Assembly (NCBI GenBank): GCA_902578775.1
Contig: CACHEF010000004.1
Location: forward strand, 62,001 to 126,000
Length of the DNA: 64,000 bases
Direction: 5' to 3'
Source of the DNA: an uncultured Pelagibacteraceae bacterium
Lineage (GTDB): Bacteria; Pseudomonadota; Alphaproteobacteria; Pelagibacterales; Pelagibacteraceae
Shown: one piece after another, positions 1-10,146 of the stretch
How positions within the stretch are numbered: the first letter of the stretch is position 1
Layout of the letters: the number at the start of each line of letters is the position of its first letter
The notes under the pieces: generated by a model
What the model was told of the DNA's origin: nothing
What the model saw: the letters and a program-made list of their open reading frames with translations, nothing else
The model's database searches: none
Translations under genes and position numbers: made by a program

Positions 1-845
1 TTTGTTGCATCACAAATTGTATCACCAACTTTGGTTTCAGATAAAACTTTTATTCCTGTCGTAATAAAACCAATCTCACCTGAATTTAATTCATTAATAT
101 CTTTAGTCTTTGGAGTGAATACACCTACTTTTTCAACTATATAATCTTGATTTGTTGAAAGCATTTTGATCTTCATATTTTTTTTTAATGTCCCATTAAT
201 TACCCTTACTAAAATTACAACCCCAAGATAAGTATCATACCAGCTATCGACTAAAAGACATTTAAGATCATCTAATGGTTGTCCTTTTGGCCCAGGCAAT
301 ATAGTAACAATTTTTTCTAATATATCTTCAATACCTTCACCTGTTTTTCCTGAGCATGGAACAGCATTATCAGTTTCTATACCAATCACATCCTCAATTT
401 GTTTTTTTGTTCGGTCGAGATCTGAGGCTGGTAAATCTATTTTATTTAACACTGGAATTATTTCATGATTTATATCTAAGGCTTGATAAACATTTGCAAG
501 CGTTTGAGCTTCAACACCTTGTGTACTATCTACAATTAAAATAGATCCTTCACATGCATACAATGATCGACTTACCTCATAACTAAAATCAACATGTCCA
601 GGAGTATCTATTATATTTAGAATATAATTTTTTCCATCTTTTGATTTATAATTTAATTTAACTGTTTGAGCCTTAATAGTAATTCCTCTTTCCCGCTCAA
701 TATCCATAGAATCTAAAACTTGAGCTTTCATTTCTCTTTCTGTTAATCCACCACATCTGTGAATAATTCTGTCAGCGATAGTTGACTTACCGTGGTCAAT
801 ATGGGCTATAATTGCAAAATTTCTTATATGATCAATAGTGCTCAT
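1..845 (-). CDS. lepA: Elongation factor 4 (LepA), 5' part, runs off the window
   Basis: Ribosome-associated GTPase that remodels stalled or mispositioned ribosomes. I translated it by hand because the ORF track omits it (no stop inside the window). The protein begins [20 protein letters not shown] and shows the G1 motif AHIDHGKST, the switch motif [17 protein letters not shown] (G3) and NKIDLP (G4), which is the LepA order; EF-G and EF-Tu differ in spacing. About 281 of roughly 600 residues are present, covering the G domain and the start of domain II. It starts 5 bp after the pheT stop on the same strand, so it probably ends the thrS-infC-rpmI-rplT-pheST transcription unit. Confidence 0.95.
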   Translation of the reverse strand, partial: MSTIDHIRNFAIIAHIDHGKSTIADRIIHRCGGLTEREMKAQVLDSMDIERERGITIKAQTVKLNYKSKDGKNYILNIIDTPGHVDFSYEVSRSLYACEGSILIVDSTQGVEAQTLANVYQALDINHEIIPVLNKIDLPASDLDRTKKQIEDVIGIETDNAVPCSGKTGEGIEDILEKIVTILPGPKGQPLDDLKCLLVDSWYDTYLGVVILVRVINGTLKKNMKIKMLSTNQDYIVEKVGVFTPKTKDINELNSGEIGFITTGIKVLSETKVGDTICDAT

Positions 846-850
846 CGTTT

Positions 851-3259
851 CTATGATCTTATTCTAGCACCTGTTTTATTTTCAACTGTTTTGATGATTA
901 AATTATTAATATTCTCTAAATCATTTTCATTTAAAGTTTTTTCAGATGACTGAATTGTTACACTTATTGCAATTGATTTTTGATTTTCAGGTATGTTTTC
1001 TCCTATATAAACATCAAAAATCTTAATGTTGCTAATTAAATCTTTATCTACATTTGAAATAACGCTTATTAAATCTTGAGCTTTTACATCTTTGTTTACT
1101 ATAAAAGCAAAATCTCTTTCAGATTTTTGAAAATCTGACACGATAAATTTTGGCTTTCGATCATTCAGTGTTTTTTTAGGAAGCTTTAAATTATCTATAA
1201 AAATTTCGAAACCCACTAATGACTCAGATTTTATATCCAGTTTTTTTATTATATTTGGATGAATTTCTCCAAAATAAGCAGCTACTTTTTCTTTTTCATT
1301 ATTTAAAAATAATCTGCCTGATTTACCGGGGTGATAATAATTTGGTGTCTCATTATCTATGACAAATTTATCAGAATTATACCCAGCCTCAACTAAAGTT
1401 TGAACTACGTCTCTTTTAACATCAAAAATATCAACATTTCTCTCTTTGTTAATCCAAGATAATCTATTTTTTTTACCTGCTGATAAACCACACACAACAG
1501 TGGTTTGATCACCTGGTTTAGAGCCTCTGAAAATAGGACCTATTTCAAATATTGATAAATCTTTAAAACCTCGATCTAGATTTTTACCAATATACATGAC
1601 TAAATTTGAGAATATTGAGTTTCTTAAAACTCCTAATTCAGAACTTATAGGATTTACAATCTTAATTTCTTTATTACTACCTATAAAGTAATCGTTGAAA
1701 TTCGAGTCTGTGAATGACCATGTGATTGCCTCCATGTAACCTTTTGATGCAATTGCTCTTTGTAAGAAATGAAATAATTTTTGAGTTTGAGTTAAAGTAG
1801 ATTTAGTTCTTTCTTTAATTGGATCAATGATATTAATTTTTTCATAACCTTTTATTCTTACTAGCTCTTCTACAATATCTATTGCTTGTAAAATGTCAGG
1901 TCTCCAGGATGGGGCTGTTAATTTTAAATGTTTTTTTTCTTTTTTATATTTAAAACCTAGATTTTCTAAAATTTTAGTCATCTCATTAATTGTTATTTTA
2001 AATCCAGATATATTTTCAAATAAATTTGGATCAAATTTAATAATTTTATTTTTATAAGTTTTAATTTTTTGAATATCTATTTTGCTTATTTCTCCTCCAC
2101 AAATTTCTTTAATAAGAAGTGATGCTTTATTCAAACCAGCTTCTATTGAAAGAGGATCGATACCTCTTTCAAACCTAAACTTTGCATCAGTTTCAAGATT
2201 TAACTTTTTAGCAGTTTTTCGAATTGATCTGGACTCAAAATAGGCTGACTCTAAAAGTACATTTTTAGTATCAAATTCTGTAGCAGATCTCGTGCCTCCA
2301 ATAATCCCTCCCAATCCTAAAACACCTTTGTTATCACTAATCACACACATTCCATTTTCTAATTTATAATTTTTTTTATCGAGTGCAGTGAATTGTTCTC
2401 CAGATTTTGAATTACGAACTATTATACCTTTATGAATTTTATCAGCATCATAAGCATGTAATGGACGATTTATATCAAGCATAACGTAATTTGTGATATC
2501 AACGATCGCTGAAATAGGTTTTTGACCTACAGAAAGCAGCTTATTTTTCAACCATTGAGGACTTTTGGTGTTTTTTACATTTGTAATTAAACAACTTCCA
2601 AAGATAGTGCACGCTTGGTCTTTTTCTTTATTAATCTTTACTTTTATAGTTTGCTTTAAATTAGATTTAATTTTCTTAAATTTAAAATTTTTTAACTTTC
2701 CAAAACCTGAGGCAGCAAGATCTCTAGCTATTCCTCTTATTCCAAGACAATCTGGTCTATTAGGTGTTATTGACAAATCTATAAGATTAGAATTTGACTT
2801 AGAAAAATAGCTTTTTCCAATATTTTTCCTAAATTTTGTAGGCGATAATTCTATTATCCCATCGCTTTCATCTGATAGATTTAATTCAGATTCAGAACAA
2901 AGCATTCCATAAGATATAACATCTCTTATTTTTGCAATTACTAGTTTTACTTTAGTCTTTGGAATAATTGCTCCTGGAGGAGCATATATCGTGATTAATC
3001 CTTCCCTTGCATTAGACGCACCACACACTACTTTTTTTAATTCTTTTTCTCCAATATCTACATCACAAATTTTTAATCGATCTGCGTTTGGATGCTTATC
3101 TATTTTTGTTATTTTAGCTACTTTAAATAAATTAAGCTCCTCAGATAATTTTTCTACACTTTCAACTTCTAAACCAATATTGGTAAGTTGTTCTAAAAGT
3201 TTTTCCTCTTTTATGTTTATATTTAAATGGTCTTTAAGCCAATCAAATGTAATCTTCAT
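851..3259 (-). CDS. pheT: Phenylalanyl-tRNA synthetase beta subunit
   Basis: Beta subunit of the alpha2-beta2 enzyme that charges tRNA-Phe; it carries the editing and tRNA-recognition domains. At 802 residues it has the normal bacterial length. An N-terminal tRNA-binding (EMAP-like) domain is seen around residues 40-150 ([20 protein letters not shown]), then B3/B4 editing and B5 domains, a synthetase-like core, and a C-terminal anticodon-binding FDX-ACB domain beginning near [14 protein letters not shown]. The ATG overlaps the pheS stop in an ATGA junction (4 bp), which indicates translational coupling and matched subunit synthesis. Confidence 0.97.
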   Translation of the reverse strand: MKITFDWLKDHLNINIKEEKLLEQLTNIGLEVESVEKLSEELNLFKVAKITKIDKHPNADRLKICDVDIGEKELKKVVCGASNAREGLITIYAPPGAIIPKTKVKLVIAKIRDVISYGMLCSESELNLSDESDGIIELSPTKFRKNIGKSYFSKSNSNLIDLSITPNRPDCLGIRGIARDLAASGFGKLKNFKFKKIKSNLKQTIKVKINKEKDQACTIFGSCLITNVKNTKSPQWLKNKLLSVGQKPISAIVDITNYVMLDINRPLHAYDADKIHKGIIVRNSKSGEQFTALDKKNYKLENGMCVISDNKGVLGLGGIIGGTRSATEFDTKNVLLESAYFESRSIRKTAKKLNLETDAKFRFERGIDPLSIEAGLNKASLLIKEICGGEISKIDIQKIKTYKNKIIKFDPNLFENISGFKITINEMTKILENLGFKYKKEKKHLKLTAPSWRPDILQAIDIVEELVRIKGYEKINIIDPIKERTKSTLTQTQKLFHFLQRAIASKGYMEAITWSFTDSNFNDYFIGSNKEIKIVNPISSELGVLRNSIFSNLVMYIGKNLDRGFKDLSIFEIGPIFRGSKPGDQTTVVCGLSAGKKNRLSWINKERNVDIFDVKRDVVQTLVEAGYNSDKFVIDNETPNYYHPGKSGRLFLNNEKEKVAAYFGEIHPNIIKKLDIKSESLVGFEIFIDNLKLPKKTLNDRKPKFIVSDFQKSERDFAFIVNKDVKAQDLISVISNVDKDLISNIKIFDVYIGENIPENQKSIAISVTIQSSEKTLNENDLENINNLIIKTVENKTGARIRS

Positions 3260-4323
3260 CTACTCAAGCCTCTATAATTAGTTGGAACATCAAGTGGATC
3301 AAAACCAAAATGGCTCAACCATCTGTAATCACATTCAAAAAATGCTCTTAGATCGTTTATACCATATTTAAGCATGGCCAATCTATCTATACCTATTCCA
3401 AATGCATATCCTTGGTATATTGAAGTATCAACTCTCACGTTCCTTAATACATTAGGATGAACCATTCCACATCCTAAGATTTCAAGCCATTTATCACCTT
3501 CTCCAATTACAATTTTTCCATCTTTTATTTCATAACCTATATCAACTTCTGCAGATGGCTCAGTAAAAGGAAAATGACTTGGCCTAAATCTCATCTTGAT
3601 CTTATCAACCTCAAAAAACTCTTTTATGAAATAATTTAAACATCCTTTTAAGTGACCCATATTAATATTTTTATCTATATGTAGACCTTCAACTTGATGA
3701 AACATCGGAGCATGTGTTTGATCACTATCAGATCTATACGTTCTTCCTGGTGCAATAATTTTAAAAGGTGGTTTATCTTTTAGCATAGTTCTGATTTGAA
3801 CCGGGGAAGTATGAGTCCTAAGTAAAAGTTCCTTTCTTTCATCAAGATAAAAAGTATCATGCATATCTCTTGCTGGATGATTATCAGGAGTATTTAGAGC
3901 AGTAAAATTATTATATTCATTTTCAACGTCTGGACCTTCTTCAACACTAAACCCTATCTCGGAGAATATTGAAGAGATTTCATCAATAGTTTGAGAAACA
4001 GGATGAATTTTCCCCCTGGCAAAAGGTCTTCCGGGCAATGACACATCAACTTTTTCTTTTTCTAATTTTTCATTAATTTTTTTTGTATTAATTTCATCTA
4101 TTTTAATTGATATTAGGTTTTGGAGTTCATCTTTTATTTGATTCAAGTTTGTTGCAAATTGTTTTCTATCTATTTCTGGAATTGATCCAAGAGATTTAAA
4201 TTTTGATGAAATTAAACCATTTTTTCCAAACAGCTCAGTTTTAAAATTATTAATCTCTTCAATGCTTAAATCATTTTTAAGTTTTGATAAAAATTGTTCT
4301 CTAATATTTTTTAAGTCTGACAT
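3256..4323 (-). CDS. pheS: Phenylalanyl-tRNA synthetase alpha subunit
   Basis: Catalytic alpha subunit of phenylalanyl-tRNA synthetase. The 355 residues show an N-terminal coiled coil (about 1-85) followed by the class II aminoacyl-tRNA synthetase core. Motif 2 ([20 protein letters not shown]) and motif 3 ([14 protein letters not shown]) are both visible. It lies 43 bp downstream of rplT and overlaps pheT by 4 bp. The order rpmI-rplT-pheS-pheT matches the classic bacterial arrangement, without a recognisable pheM leader peptide. Confidence 0.97.
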   Translation of the reverse strand: MSDLKNIREQFLSKLKNDLSIEEINNFKTELFGKNGLISSKFKSLGSIPEIDRKQFATNLNQIKDELQNLISIKIDEINTKKINEKLEKEKVDVSLPGRPFARGKIHPVSQTIDEISSIFSEIGFSVEEGPDVENEYNNFTALNTPDNHPARDMHDTFYLDERKELLLRTHTSPVQIRTMLKDKPPFKIIAPGRTYRSDSDQTHAPMFHQVEGLHIDKNINMGHLKGCLNYFIKEFFEVDKIKMRFRPSHFPFTEPSAEVDIGYEIKDGKIVIGEGDKWLEILGCGMVHPNVLRNVRVDTSIYQGYAFGIGIDRLAMLKYGINDLRAFFECDYRWLSHFGFDPLDVPTNYRGLSR

Positions 4324-4366
4324 ATTAGTAGATTATTTCCTTAAGAAATAAAAACAATAGAGAAGA

Positions 4367-4723
4367 TTAATTTAAAGCTGATTGTGCTTTTTGCACTATT
4401 GTTTTGAATGCCTCTGGACTATCGTATGCTATTTCTGCAAGAATTTTTCTATCAATTGTAATTCCACACTTATTTAATCCATTAATAAACTTAGAATAGG
4501 TCATACCCTCAGCTCGTACACCTGCGTTAATTCTTTGTATCCAAAGAGATTTGAAATCTCTTTTTTTATTTCTTCTATCTCGATATGCGTATTGCATAGC
4601 TTTTTCCATAGCTTGCTTAGCAACTCTGATTGTATTTTTTCTTCTGCCCCATTGACCTTTTACAGCCTTTAATACCTTCTTATGTTTAGCACGGCTGGTT
4701 ACACCTCTTTTAACTCTTGCCAT
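4367..4723 (-). CDS. rplT: 50S ribosomal protein L20
   Basis: L20 binds 23S rRNA early in large-subunit assembly and is the translational autoregulator of the rpmI-rplT unit in E. coli. The 118-residue protein begins [16 protein letters not shown] and has the typical [20 protein letters not shown] core. It starts 1 bp after the rpmI stop, so its translation is probably coupled to rpmI. Whether L20 autoregulation exists here cannot be judged by eye; the 119-bp leader before rpmI would be the place for a binding site. Confidence 0.98.
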   Translation of the reverse strand: MARVKRGVTSRAKHKKVLKAVKGQWGRRKNTIRVAKQAMEKAMQYAYRDRRNKKRDFKSLWIQRINAGVRAEGMTYSKFINGLNKCGITIDRKILAEIAYDSPEAFKTIVQKAQSALN

Positions 4724-4724
4724 T

Positions 4725-4931
4725 TTATCCTCTTAAGCTGTAAGGCATGTACGATTTAACAATTTTTCCATCTTGTTTTGACATCGTTGTAGTGCCCCTT
4801 AACTTCCTAATTTGTGAATTTGATCTTTTAATCATACCATGTCTCTTCCCAGCTTGTGCAGTGATTACTTTTCCCTTAGCTGAAATTTTAAATCTTTTTT
4901 TAGCTGAGCTTTTTGTTTTAAGTTTTGGCAT
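4725..4931 (-). CDS. rpmI: 50S ribosomal protein L35
   Basis: Small basic protein of the large ribosomal subunit. The track ORF starts at 4970, but its first 13 residues ([13 protein letters not shown]) are unlike L35. The family N-terminus [15 protein letters not shown] begins at the ATG ending at 4931, giving 68 residues against the usual 64-66. It is followed 1 bp later by rplT. It is separated from its usual upstream neighbour infC by a kinase-like gene and 119 bp of AT-rich DNA, so it may have its own promoter. Confidence 0.96.
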   Translation of the reverse strand: MPKLKTKSSAKKRFKISAKGKVITAQAGKRHGMIKRSNSQIRKLRGTTTMSKQDGKIVKSYMPYSLRG

Positions 4932-5050
4932 AATTTGCGAGGTTATACAGAGAATGATTAAAATATACAACTAAAATAATATGATTTTTATTTTAAATAA
5001 CTTATAAATACAAATGATTTAATAATAAGGACATATATAAAACTATATTA

Positions 5051-5710
5051 TTAAATCTCCTTACAATTCGAGCTCCATTCTTCCCTAATTTTCCATAACT
5101 CAATAAATTGCTCCTTAGATAAATATTCTTTATTTTTAAAATTATCCTTTAAAAAACTATTTTTTAGATTCAAAATCCAACCTCTGCTATTCCCTAAAAA
5201 TTCGTTATCAATAATTTTTAATCCATCAGATGTAACTAAAATATTATCTAACGATAAATCATTATGATTTATCTTTATTGGAATTTTACTCAAATCAAAA
5301 TTACATTTCTTACCTACTCTATTATAAATGTGATCAATATAATCAAAAACCTCTTTATCGTAGCTAATAGACCACATCAGCTTAATTATTTTTTTTAGAA
5401 TAAAAGAATATTTTATTTTCTGAAAAAAAGATGGTTTTATTTCCATTAATGTATCTCCTGTCAACCATTCTTCAACTATGAACCTATCATCAAATGTAAT
5501 CAATTTTGGAAAATATGTAGAGAGCTCTTTGTGATTAGAAACAAACTCTCTTAAAATACCTTGGTTTTTATCAAATACTTCATATATTTTCACTTTGTTG
5601 TTGTTGTAAAAACCACTAGCTGAAAATTTTTTGTTTTTATTTCTAAATTCTTTTTTTGTCGGAGATAATTTTTCAATAGATAAATTATTAATAACAATTT
5701 TGTCTTTCAT
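5051..5710 (-). CDS. Kinase-like (APH/choline-kinase fold) protein of unknown substrate
   Basis: Putative small-molecule phosphotransferase; the substrate is not known. In the 219 residues the C-terminal part carries HNDLSLDNILV followed by KIIDNEF. These match the catalytic HxDxxxxN loop and the metal-binding aspartate of the aminoglycoside phosphotransferase/choline kinase superfamily. The N-terminal lobe is degenerate: VKIYEVFD could hold the ATP-binding lysine and FIVEEWLTGDTL resembles the hinge region. It sits between infC (29 bp upstream) and rpmI, a position normally left empty in the thrS-infC-rpmI-rplT cluster. Base composition matches the neighbours. It could act on a sugar, choline or a lipid-linked substrate; the upstream glycosyltransferase gives only weak support for an envelope role. 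Confidence 0.65.
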   Translation of the reverse strand: MKDKIVINNLSIEKLSPTKKEFRNKNKKFSASGFYNNNKVKIYEVFDKNQGILREFVSNHKELSTYFPKLITFDDRFIVEEWLTGDTLMEIKPSFFQKIKYSFILKKIIKLMWSISYDKEVFDYIDHIYNRVGKKCNFDLSKIPIKINHNDLSLDNILVTSDGLKIIDNEFLGNSRGWILNLKNSFLKDNFKNKEYLSKEQFIELWKIREEWSSNCKEI

Positions 5711-5739
5711 ATTGTTTAATACAACTAATAAAATTCAAT

Positions 5740-6285
5740 TTATAATGGCTGTATAACCATGATCATTTGTTTTCCATCGAATTTAGGATGTAATTCGACT
5801 TTACCAACTTCTTTCATGTCATCTTTAATCTTAGTCATTAATTCATTACCTAAATGTGAATGCTGTAATTCACGTCCTTTAAATCGTATAGTAAATTTTA
5901 CCTTATCTCCCTTTGAAATAAATTTTTTTGCATTTTTAACTTTAAACTCATAATCGTGAGTTTCTGTCACTGGTCTCATTTTTATTTCTTTTAATAAAAC
6001 AATTTTTTGTTTTTTCTTTGCAAGATTTGCTTTTTTTTGAGCGTCATATTTAAATTTGCCCATATCCATGATTTTGCAGACTGGAGGATTAGCATTTGGA
6101 GCAATTTCAATTAAATCTAATCCCTGATTTTTGGCCATTGAAATAGCTTCATTTGTACTCAGAACGCCTAAGTTTTTTCCATCACTTGCTATAACTTGTA
6201 CCTCGGGTGATGAAATCCTATTATTAGACCTTGGTCCACGATCCTTTGTCCTTCTTTGAAAATAATTTTGCTTAAAGTCTGCCAC
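5740..6285 (-). CDS. infC: Translation initiation factor IF-3
   Basis: IF-3 keeps 30S subunits free and proofreads start-codon selection. The 181 residues show the N-terminal domain (NNRISSPEVQVI... LDLIEIAPNANPPVCKIMD) and the C-terminal domain (KEIKMRPVTETHDYEFKVKNA). The start is GTG at 6285-6283, directly abutting the thrS stop TAA in the same reading frame, with no clear Shine-Dalgarno. E. coli infC uses the discriminating codon AUU for autoregulation. No AUU candidate was needed here, but GTG is also a non-AUG start, so some discrimination by IF-3 is possible. Confidence 0.97.
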   Translation of the reverse strand: MADFKQNYFQRRTKDRGPRSNNRISSPEVQVIASDGKNLGVLSTNEAISMAKNQGLDLIEIAPNANPPVCKIMDMGKFKYDAQKKANLAKKKQKIVLLKEIKMRPVTETHDYEFKVKNAKKFISKGDKVKFTIRFKGRELQHSHLGNELMTKIKDDMKEVGKVELHPKFDGKQMIMVIQPL

Positions 6286-8205
6286 TTAATTTGAAAATGC
6301 TTTATTTAAAGCGGAAAATTTTTTTAAGAATAAATCTAAATCCATATTTTCTTGTTTATTAGTATCCAATCTTCTAATAGTTACTGTGTTACTGTCAACT
6401 TCTTTTTTACCACAAATTAATAAAATAGGGACTTTTGCAATAGAATGTTCTCTTATTTTATAATTCAAATTATGATTTTTTAAATCAACTATTGAACTCA
6501 TCCCAGCCTCTTTTATTTTTTTTGAAACCTTACTTGCATATTCTTCAAAATCCTCTGAAATTGGAATTACCACTGTTTGTAACGGAGATATCCAAAATGG
6601 AAACTTACCAGCATAATTTTCAATTAAAATTCCAATAAATCTTTCGAGTGATCCAAATAATGCCCTATGTAACATCACAGGAACTTTTTTTGTTCCATCT
6701 TTGTCAACATAAGTAGCATCTAATCTTCCAGGTAAGTTTAAATCAACTTGTACTGTTCCACATTGCCAGTCTCTTCCTATAGCATCTCTAAGAACAAATT
6801 CGATTTTAGGACCATAAAATGCACCTTCTCCTTTATTCACAGTATATTCTAATTTTGTTGCTTTAACTGCCTCTAATAATGACGCCTCAGCTTTATCCCA
6901 GACTTTATCTTCGCCTACTCTTACTTCTGGCCTATCAGCATATTTTAAAACTACTTTTTCAAAACCTAAATCTTTATAAATATCTAGAATTAAATTAGTT
7001 ACATTTAAACATTCACTAGTGATTTGATCTTCTGAACAAAAAATATGTGCGTCGTCCTGTGTAAAAGCTCTTACTCTCAGAAGCCCATGTAATGCTCCGG
7101 AAGGTTCATATCTATGTACTTTTCCAAATTCAGTTATTCTTAATGGTAAATCTCTATAACTTTTTAAACCTTGATTAAAAACTTGTATATGACCAGGACA
7201 ATTCATTGGTTTTATAGCAAATACTTTTTCGTCGGGAGTCTCGGAAGTATACATGTTTTCTCCATATTTTTCCCAATGCCCTGATTTTTCCCACAACAAT
7301 CTATCTAGTACCTCTGGAGTGTTTACTTCTTTGTACCCTGCTGCATCTTGACGTGCACGCATGTAGTTAATTAATTTTTGAAATAATGCCCAGCCCTTCT
7401 CGTGCCAGAAAACAGATCCTGGGCTTTCTTCTCTAAAATGAAATAAATCCATTTCTTTACCAAGTTTCCTATGATCTCTTTTCTCAGCTTCCTCAATCCT
7501 TTTTAAATAATCATCCAAATCTTTTTGAGACGCCCAACCAGTTCCATAAATTCTTTGTAACATTTCATTTTTTGAGTCTCCGCGCCAATAAGCTCCAGCA
7601 ACTTTTGTGAGCTTAAAAGCCTTACCAATTTTTCCTGAAGATACTAGGTGTGGACCTCTACACAAATCATGCCAAGTATCACCATGGTGATAAACAGTCA
7701 GCTCTTCATTTTCTGGAATACTTTCTATTATTTCTGCTTTATATTTTTCACCAATTTTTTTAAAATGACTTATTGCTTTATCTCTTTGCCAAACCTCTCT
7801 TCTAGTTTTGACATCCTCGTCAATTATTTCTGACATTCTCTTTTCTATTTTTTCTAAGTCATTCTCTGTAAAAGGCTCTTTCCGAGCAAAATCATAGTAA
7901 AAACCATTTTCAATTACCGGTCCAATAGTAACCTGTGTACCAGGGTATAATTCTTGAACAGCCATCGCCATAATATGGGCTGTATCATGTCTGATCACTT
8001 CTAGGCCCTCGGGGTCTTTAGCAGTGAAAATTTTTACCGAACAATCTTTTTTAATTGAAAAGTATAAATCCTTTAACTCACCATCAACACTCATTATCAA
8101 TGCTTGTTTTAATAATGATTTACTTATTCTTTCTGCAATATCTAAACCTGTGACTTCTTTTGTAAAATCTATTTTGTTTCCATCTGGTAAGGTTATTGCT
8201 GGCAT
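6286..8205 (-). CDS. thrS: Threonyl-tRNA synthetase
   Basis: Charges tRNA-Thr and edits mischarged serine. The 639 residues have the full-length bacterial layout: a TGS domain (MPAITLPDGNKIDF), an editing domain with HDTAHIMAMAVQELYPG, and a class II core with the zinc-binding PMNCPGHIQVF segment. The C-terminal anticodon-binding domain starts near SPLQTVVIPIS. Its ATG directly abuts the TAA of the upstream glycosyltransferase in the same frame, and its own TAA directly abuts the infC GTG. Translation of all three may therefore depend on termination-reinitiation. Confidence 0.98.
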   Translation of the reverse strand: MPAITLPDGNKIDFTKEVTGLDIAERISKSLLKQALIMSVDGELKDLYFSIKKDCSVKIFTAKDPEGLEVIRHDTAHIMAMAVQELYPGTQVTIGPVIENGFYYDFARKEPFTENDLEKIEKRMSEIIDEDVKTRREVWQRDKAISHFKKIGEKYKAEIIESIPENEELTVYHHGDTWHDLCRGPHLVSSGKIGKAFKLTKVAGAYWRGDSKNEMLQRIYGTGWASQKDLDDYLKRIEEAEKRDHRKLGKEMDLFHFREESPGSVFWHEKGWALFQKLINYMRARQDAAGYKEVNTPEVLDRLLWEKSGHWEKYGENMYTSETPDEKVFAIKPMNCPGHIQVFNQGLKSYRDLPLRITEFGKVHRYEPSGALHGLLRVRAFTQDDAHIFCSEDQITSECLNVTNLILDIYKDLGFEKVVLKYADRPEVRVGEDKVWDKAEASLLEAVKATKLEYTVNKGEGAFYGPKIEFVLRDAIGRDWQCGTVQVDLNLPGRLDATYVDKDGTKKVPVMLHRALFGSLERFIGILIENYAGKFPFWISPLQTVVIPISEDFEEYASKVSKKIKEAGMSSIVDLKNHNLNYKIREHSIAKVPILLICGKKEVDSNTVTIRRLDTNKQENMDLDLFLKKFSALNKAFSN

Positions 8206-9360
8206 TTAATTTATTAACTTCTTGTATTCTGAATAAGTAGAAAAACACATTTTTTCAACATTAAATTTACTTACAATATTTTTTCTCCCTTCGATACCAA
8301 ATGTTTTTAGTGTTGTTTCATCTAAATTAAGCACTTTAAGAATTTTTTCACATAAAGAATTTGCATTTCCAGACTCAAATAAATACCCAGTTTTTTCATC
8401 TATCACTGTTTCCTTTGAGCCTCCAATATCGCTCGCAATTATTATCTTTTCCATTGATTGAGCCTCAACCGCTACTCTACCAAAAGCTTCGGGTTCAATA
8501 GATGACGATACAATAATATCTGAAACTTTATATGCTAATGCCATATCTTTGCAGTGATTTATAAATTTCACTTGTTTTGTCATTCTATATTGTTCAGTTA
8601 ATCTAATAAGTTTTTTTTTAAACAGATCTCGCCCTTGATCACTTCCAAGAATAACTGCATAAAATGCCTCGTAACCAAGTTGCATATTTATTAAATTTAT
8701 AGCATCTAAGAAAAGTTCTTGACCCTTCCAATAAGTCAGACGACCTGGCAATAATATTATTTTTTTATTTTCTTCAATTCCCCAACTATTTAAAAGATTT
8801 TTTTCCTCAACTTCAGTTTTAGTTGTAGGATCAAAGTAATCCACATTTATTCCTCTAAAAATAACTAATAATTTTTTTTTCATATCCAAATAGTCAGAGT
8901 AATTATTTTTAATATGTGAAAATATAAAATTTGATCCGGCAATTATTAGATTGGATTTAACCATTACGGAATTATAAAATTTCTTTATTTTACTATGAAA
9001 ATTATATGTGCCATGAAATGTTGTTACAAACTTTCTTCTAGTTACCTTTGTAGCAAAATAACATGACCAGGCTGGTGCTCTGCTTCTTGCATGTACTATT
9101 GAAATATTATTAAAGAGGATAATAAAAATTAATACAATTGTATTAAAAAGTATGATCAAAGGATTTTTACTATGCACCGGTAATTTTATGAGTCTAACTT
9201 TTTTTTTATTTATAAATTTAGTAAGTTCGCCACCACTTGTTATAATGAAAGACTCACAACCATTTTCTGGCAAATAGTGAGCTAAGTCATAACAACCTGT
9301 TTCAGCTCCTCCATAACCTAATTTTGGGATAACTTGCAAAACTTTTAAATTAGATGACAT
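8206..9360 (-). CDS. Family 4 glycosyltransferase (GT-B fold)
   Basis: Probable envelope polysaccharide or LPS glycosyltransferase; donor and acceptor are unknown. The 384 residues start MSSNLKVLQVIPKLGYGGAE, the N-terminal Rossmann signature of GT4 enzymes. The C-terminal half shows ILLPGRLTYWKGQ and an EX7E motif in PEAFGRVAVEAQSM, followed by GYLFESGN. A hydrophobic stretch around residues 65-90 (PLIILFNTIVLIFIILFN) suggests membrane association. It is the first gene of the minus-strand translation block, starting 42 bp from a divergent hydrolase gene, so its promoter would also drive thrS and infC. That is an odd partner for translation genes. Confidence 0.85.
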   Translation of the reverse strand: MSSNLKVLQVIPKLGYGGAETGCYDLAHYLPENGCESFIITSGGELTKFINKKKVRLIKLPVHSKNPLIILFNTIVLIFIILFNNISIVHARSRAPAWSCYFATKVTRRKFVTTFHGTYNFHSKIKKFYNSVMVKSNLIIAGSNFIFSHIKNNYSDYLDMKKKLLVIFRGINVDYFDPTTKTEVEEKNLLNSWGIEENKKIILLPGRLTYWKGQELFLDAINLINMQLGYEAFYAVILGSDQGRDLFKKKLIRLTEQYRMTKQVKFINHCKDMALAYKVSDIIVSSSIEPEAFGRVAVEAQSMEKIIIASDIGGSKETVIDEKTGYLFESGNANSLCEKILKVLNLDETTLKTFGIEGRKNIVSKFNVEKMCFSTYSEYKKLIN

Positions 9361-9402
9361 TTGTTATAATTATACATGAATAGATTAAACTATTAAACTT
9401 TA

Positions 9403-10146
9403 ATGATTAAATATAACTACTTCAAAATATCAAAAACAAAAAAAATTCGCTATTTAAAACATACTCAAAATAGTAATCTTCACATTGTATTTCTTCATGG
9501 TTTCATGTCTGACATTGAAGGAAAAAAAATCAAAAAATTTTTAAAATTTGCAATTAAAAAAAAAATAAATTTTTTAGCTTTAGAATATTCTGGTCATGGA
9601 AAATCATCTGGAAAATTTATTGATGGAAATATTAGTAAATGGACTAAAGAAACAAGTTTATTGATAACAAAGATTGTTAAAAAAAATAATTTTATATTAA
9701 TCGGATCAAGTATGGGGGCATGGATATCAATTAATCAATTTAAAATATTTGGTAAACAAATTAAAGGATTTTTAGGAATTGGATCTGCTCCAGAATTTTT
9801 GGAAAACTTAATGTGGAAAAAATTTACTAAAGATATGAAAAAAAAAATAAAGACTAAAGGGTTAATTATTTTAAGTCATGGAAAATATGAATACCCGATA
9901 ACCTTACAACTAATAAATGATGGAAGAAAAAATAAAGTTTTAAAAAAAAAAATTAATTTTGAACTAAATGTCACAATGGTACATGGTGAAAAAGATGAGT
10001 CTGTACCACTAGTCTATTCAAAAAGAGTACTTAAAATTTTTAAAAAAGCTAAAAAAAAATTAGTGATTGTAAAAAAAGGAGATCACAGTTTATCATCAAA
10101 TAAATGGCTTAAGATATTAATCAAAGAGTTAGATCTACTGATTTAA
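9403..10146 (+). CDS. Alpha/beta hydrolase (ABHD10-like)
   Basis: Serine hydrolase of the alpha/beta fold, resembling the alphaproteobacterial relatives of mitochondrial ABHD10 (an acyl-protein thioesterase/esterase). In the 247 residues the oxyanion strand is FLHGFMSDIEG, the nucleophile elbow GSSMGAW, the acidic residue lies in HGEKDESVP, and the catalytic histidine in KGDHSLS. No signal peptide is seen, so it is probably cytosolic. It is a single gene, divergent from the glycosyltransferase. Its stop TAA interlocks with the gltB stop in a shared TTAA. The natural substrate is unknown. Confidence 0.85.
   Translation: MIKYNYFKISKTKKIRYLKHTQNSNLHIVFLHGFMSDIEGKKIKKFLKFAIKKKINFLALEYSGHGKSSGKFIDGNISKWTKETSLLITKIVKKNNFILIGSSMGAWISINQFKIFGKQIKGFLGIGSAPEFLENLMWKKFTKDMKKKIKTKGLIILSHGKYEYPITLQLINDGRKNKVLKKKINFELNVTMVHGEKDESVPLVYSKRVLKIFKKAKKKLVIVKKGDHSLSSNKWLKILIKELDLLI

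Noticed and set aside
356-544. 62-residue plus-strand ORF at the left edge
   Set aside because: It is the shadow of the lepA coding strand, which is open and carries all GTPase motifs.
5018-5056. TTAATAATA...TATTATTAA inverted repeat after the kinase-like gene as a terminator
   Set aside because: The stem is pure AT with an 18-nt loop and overlaps the stop codon; too weak to support.
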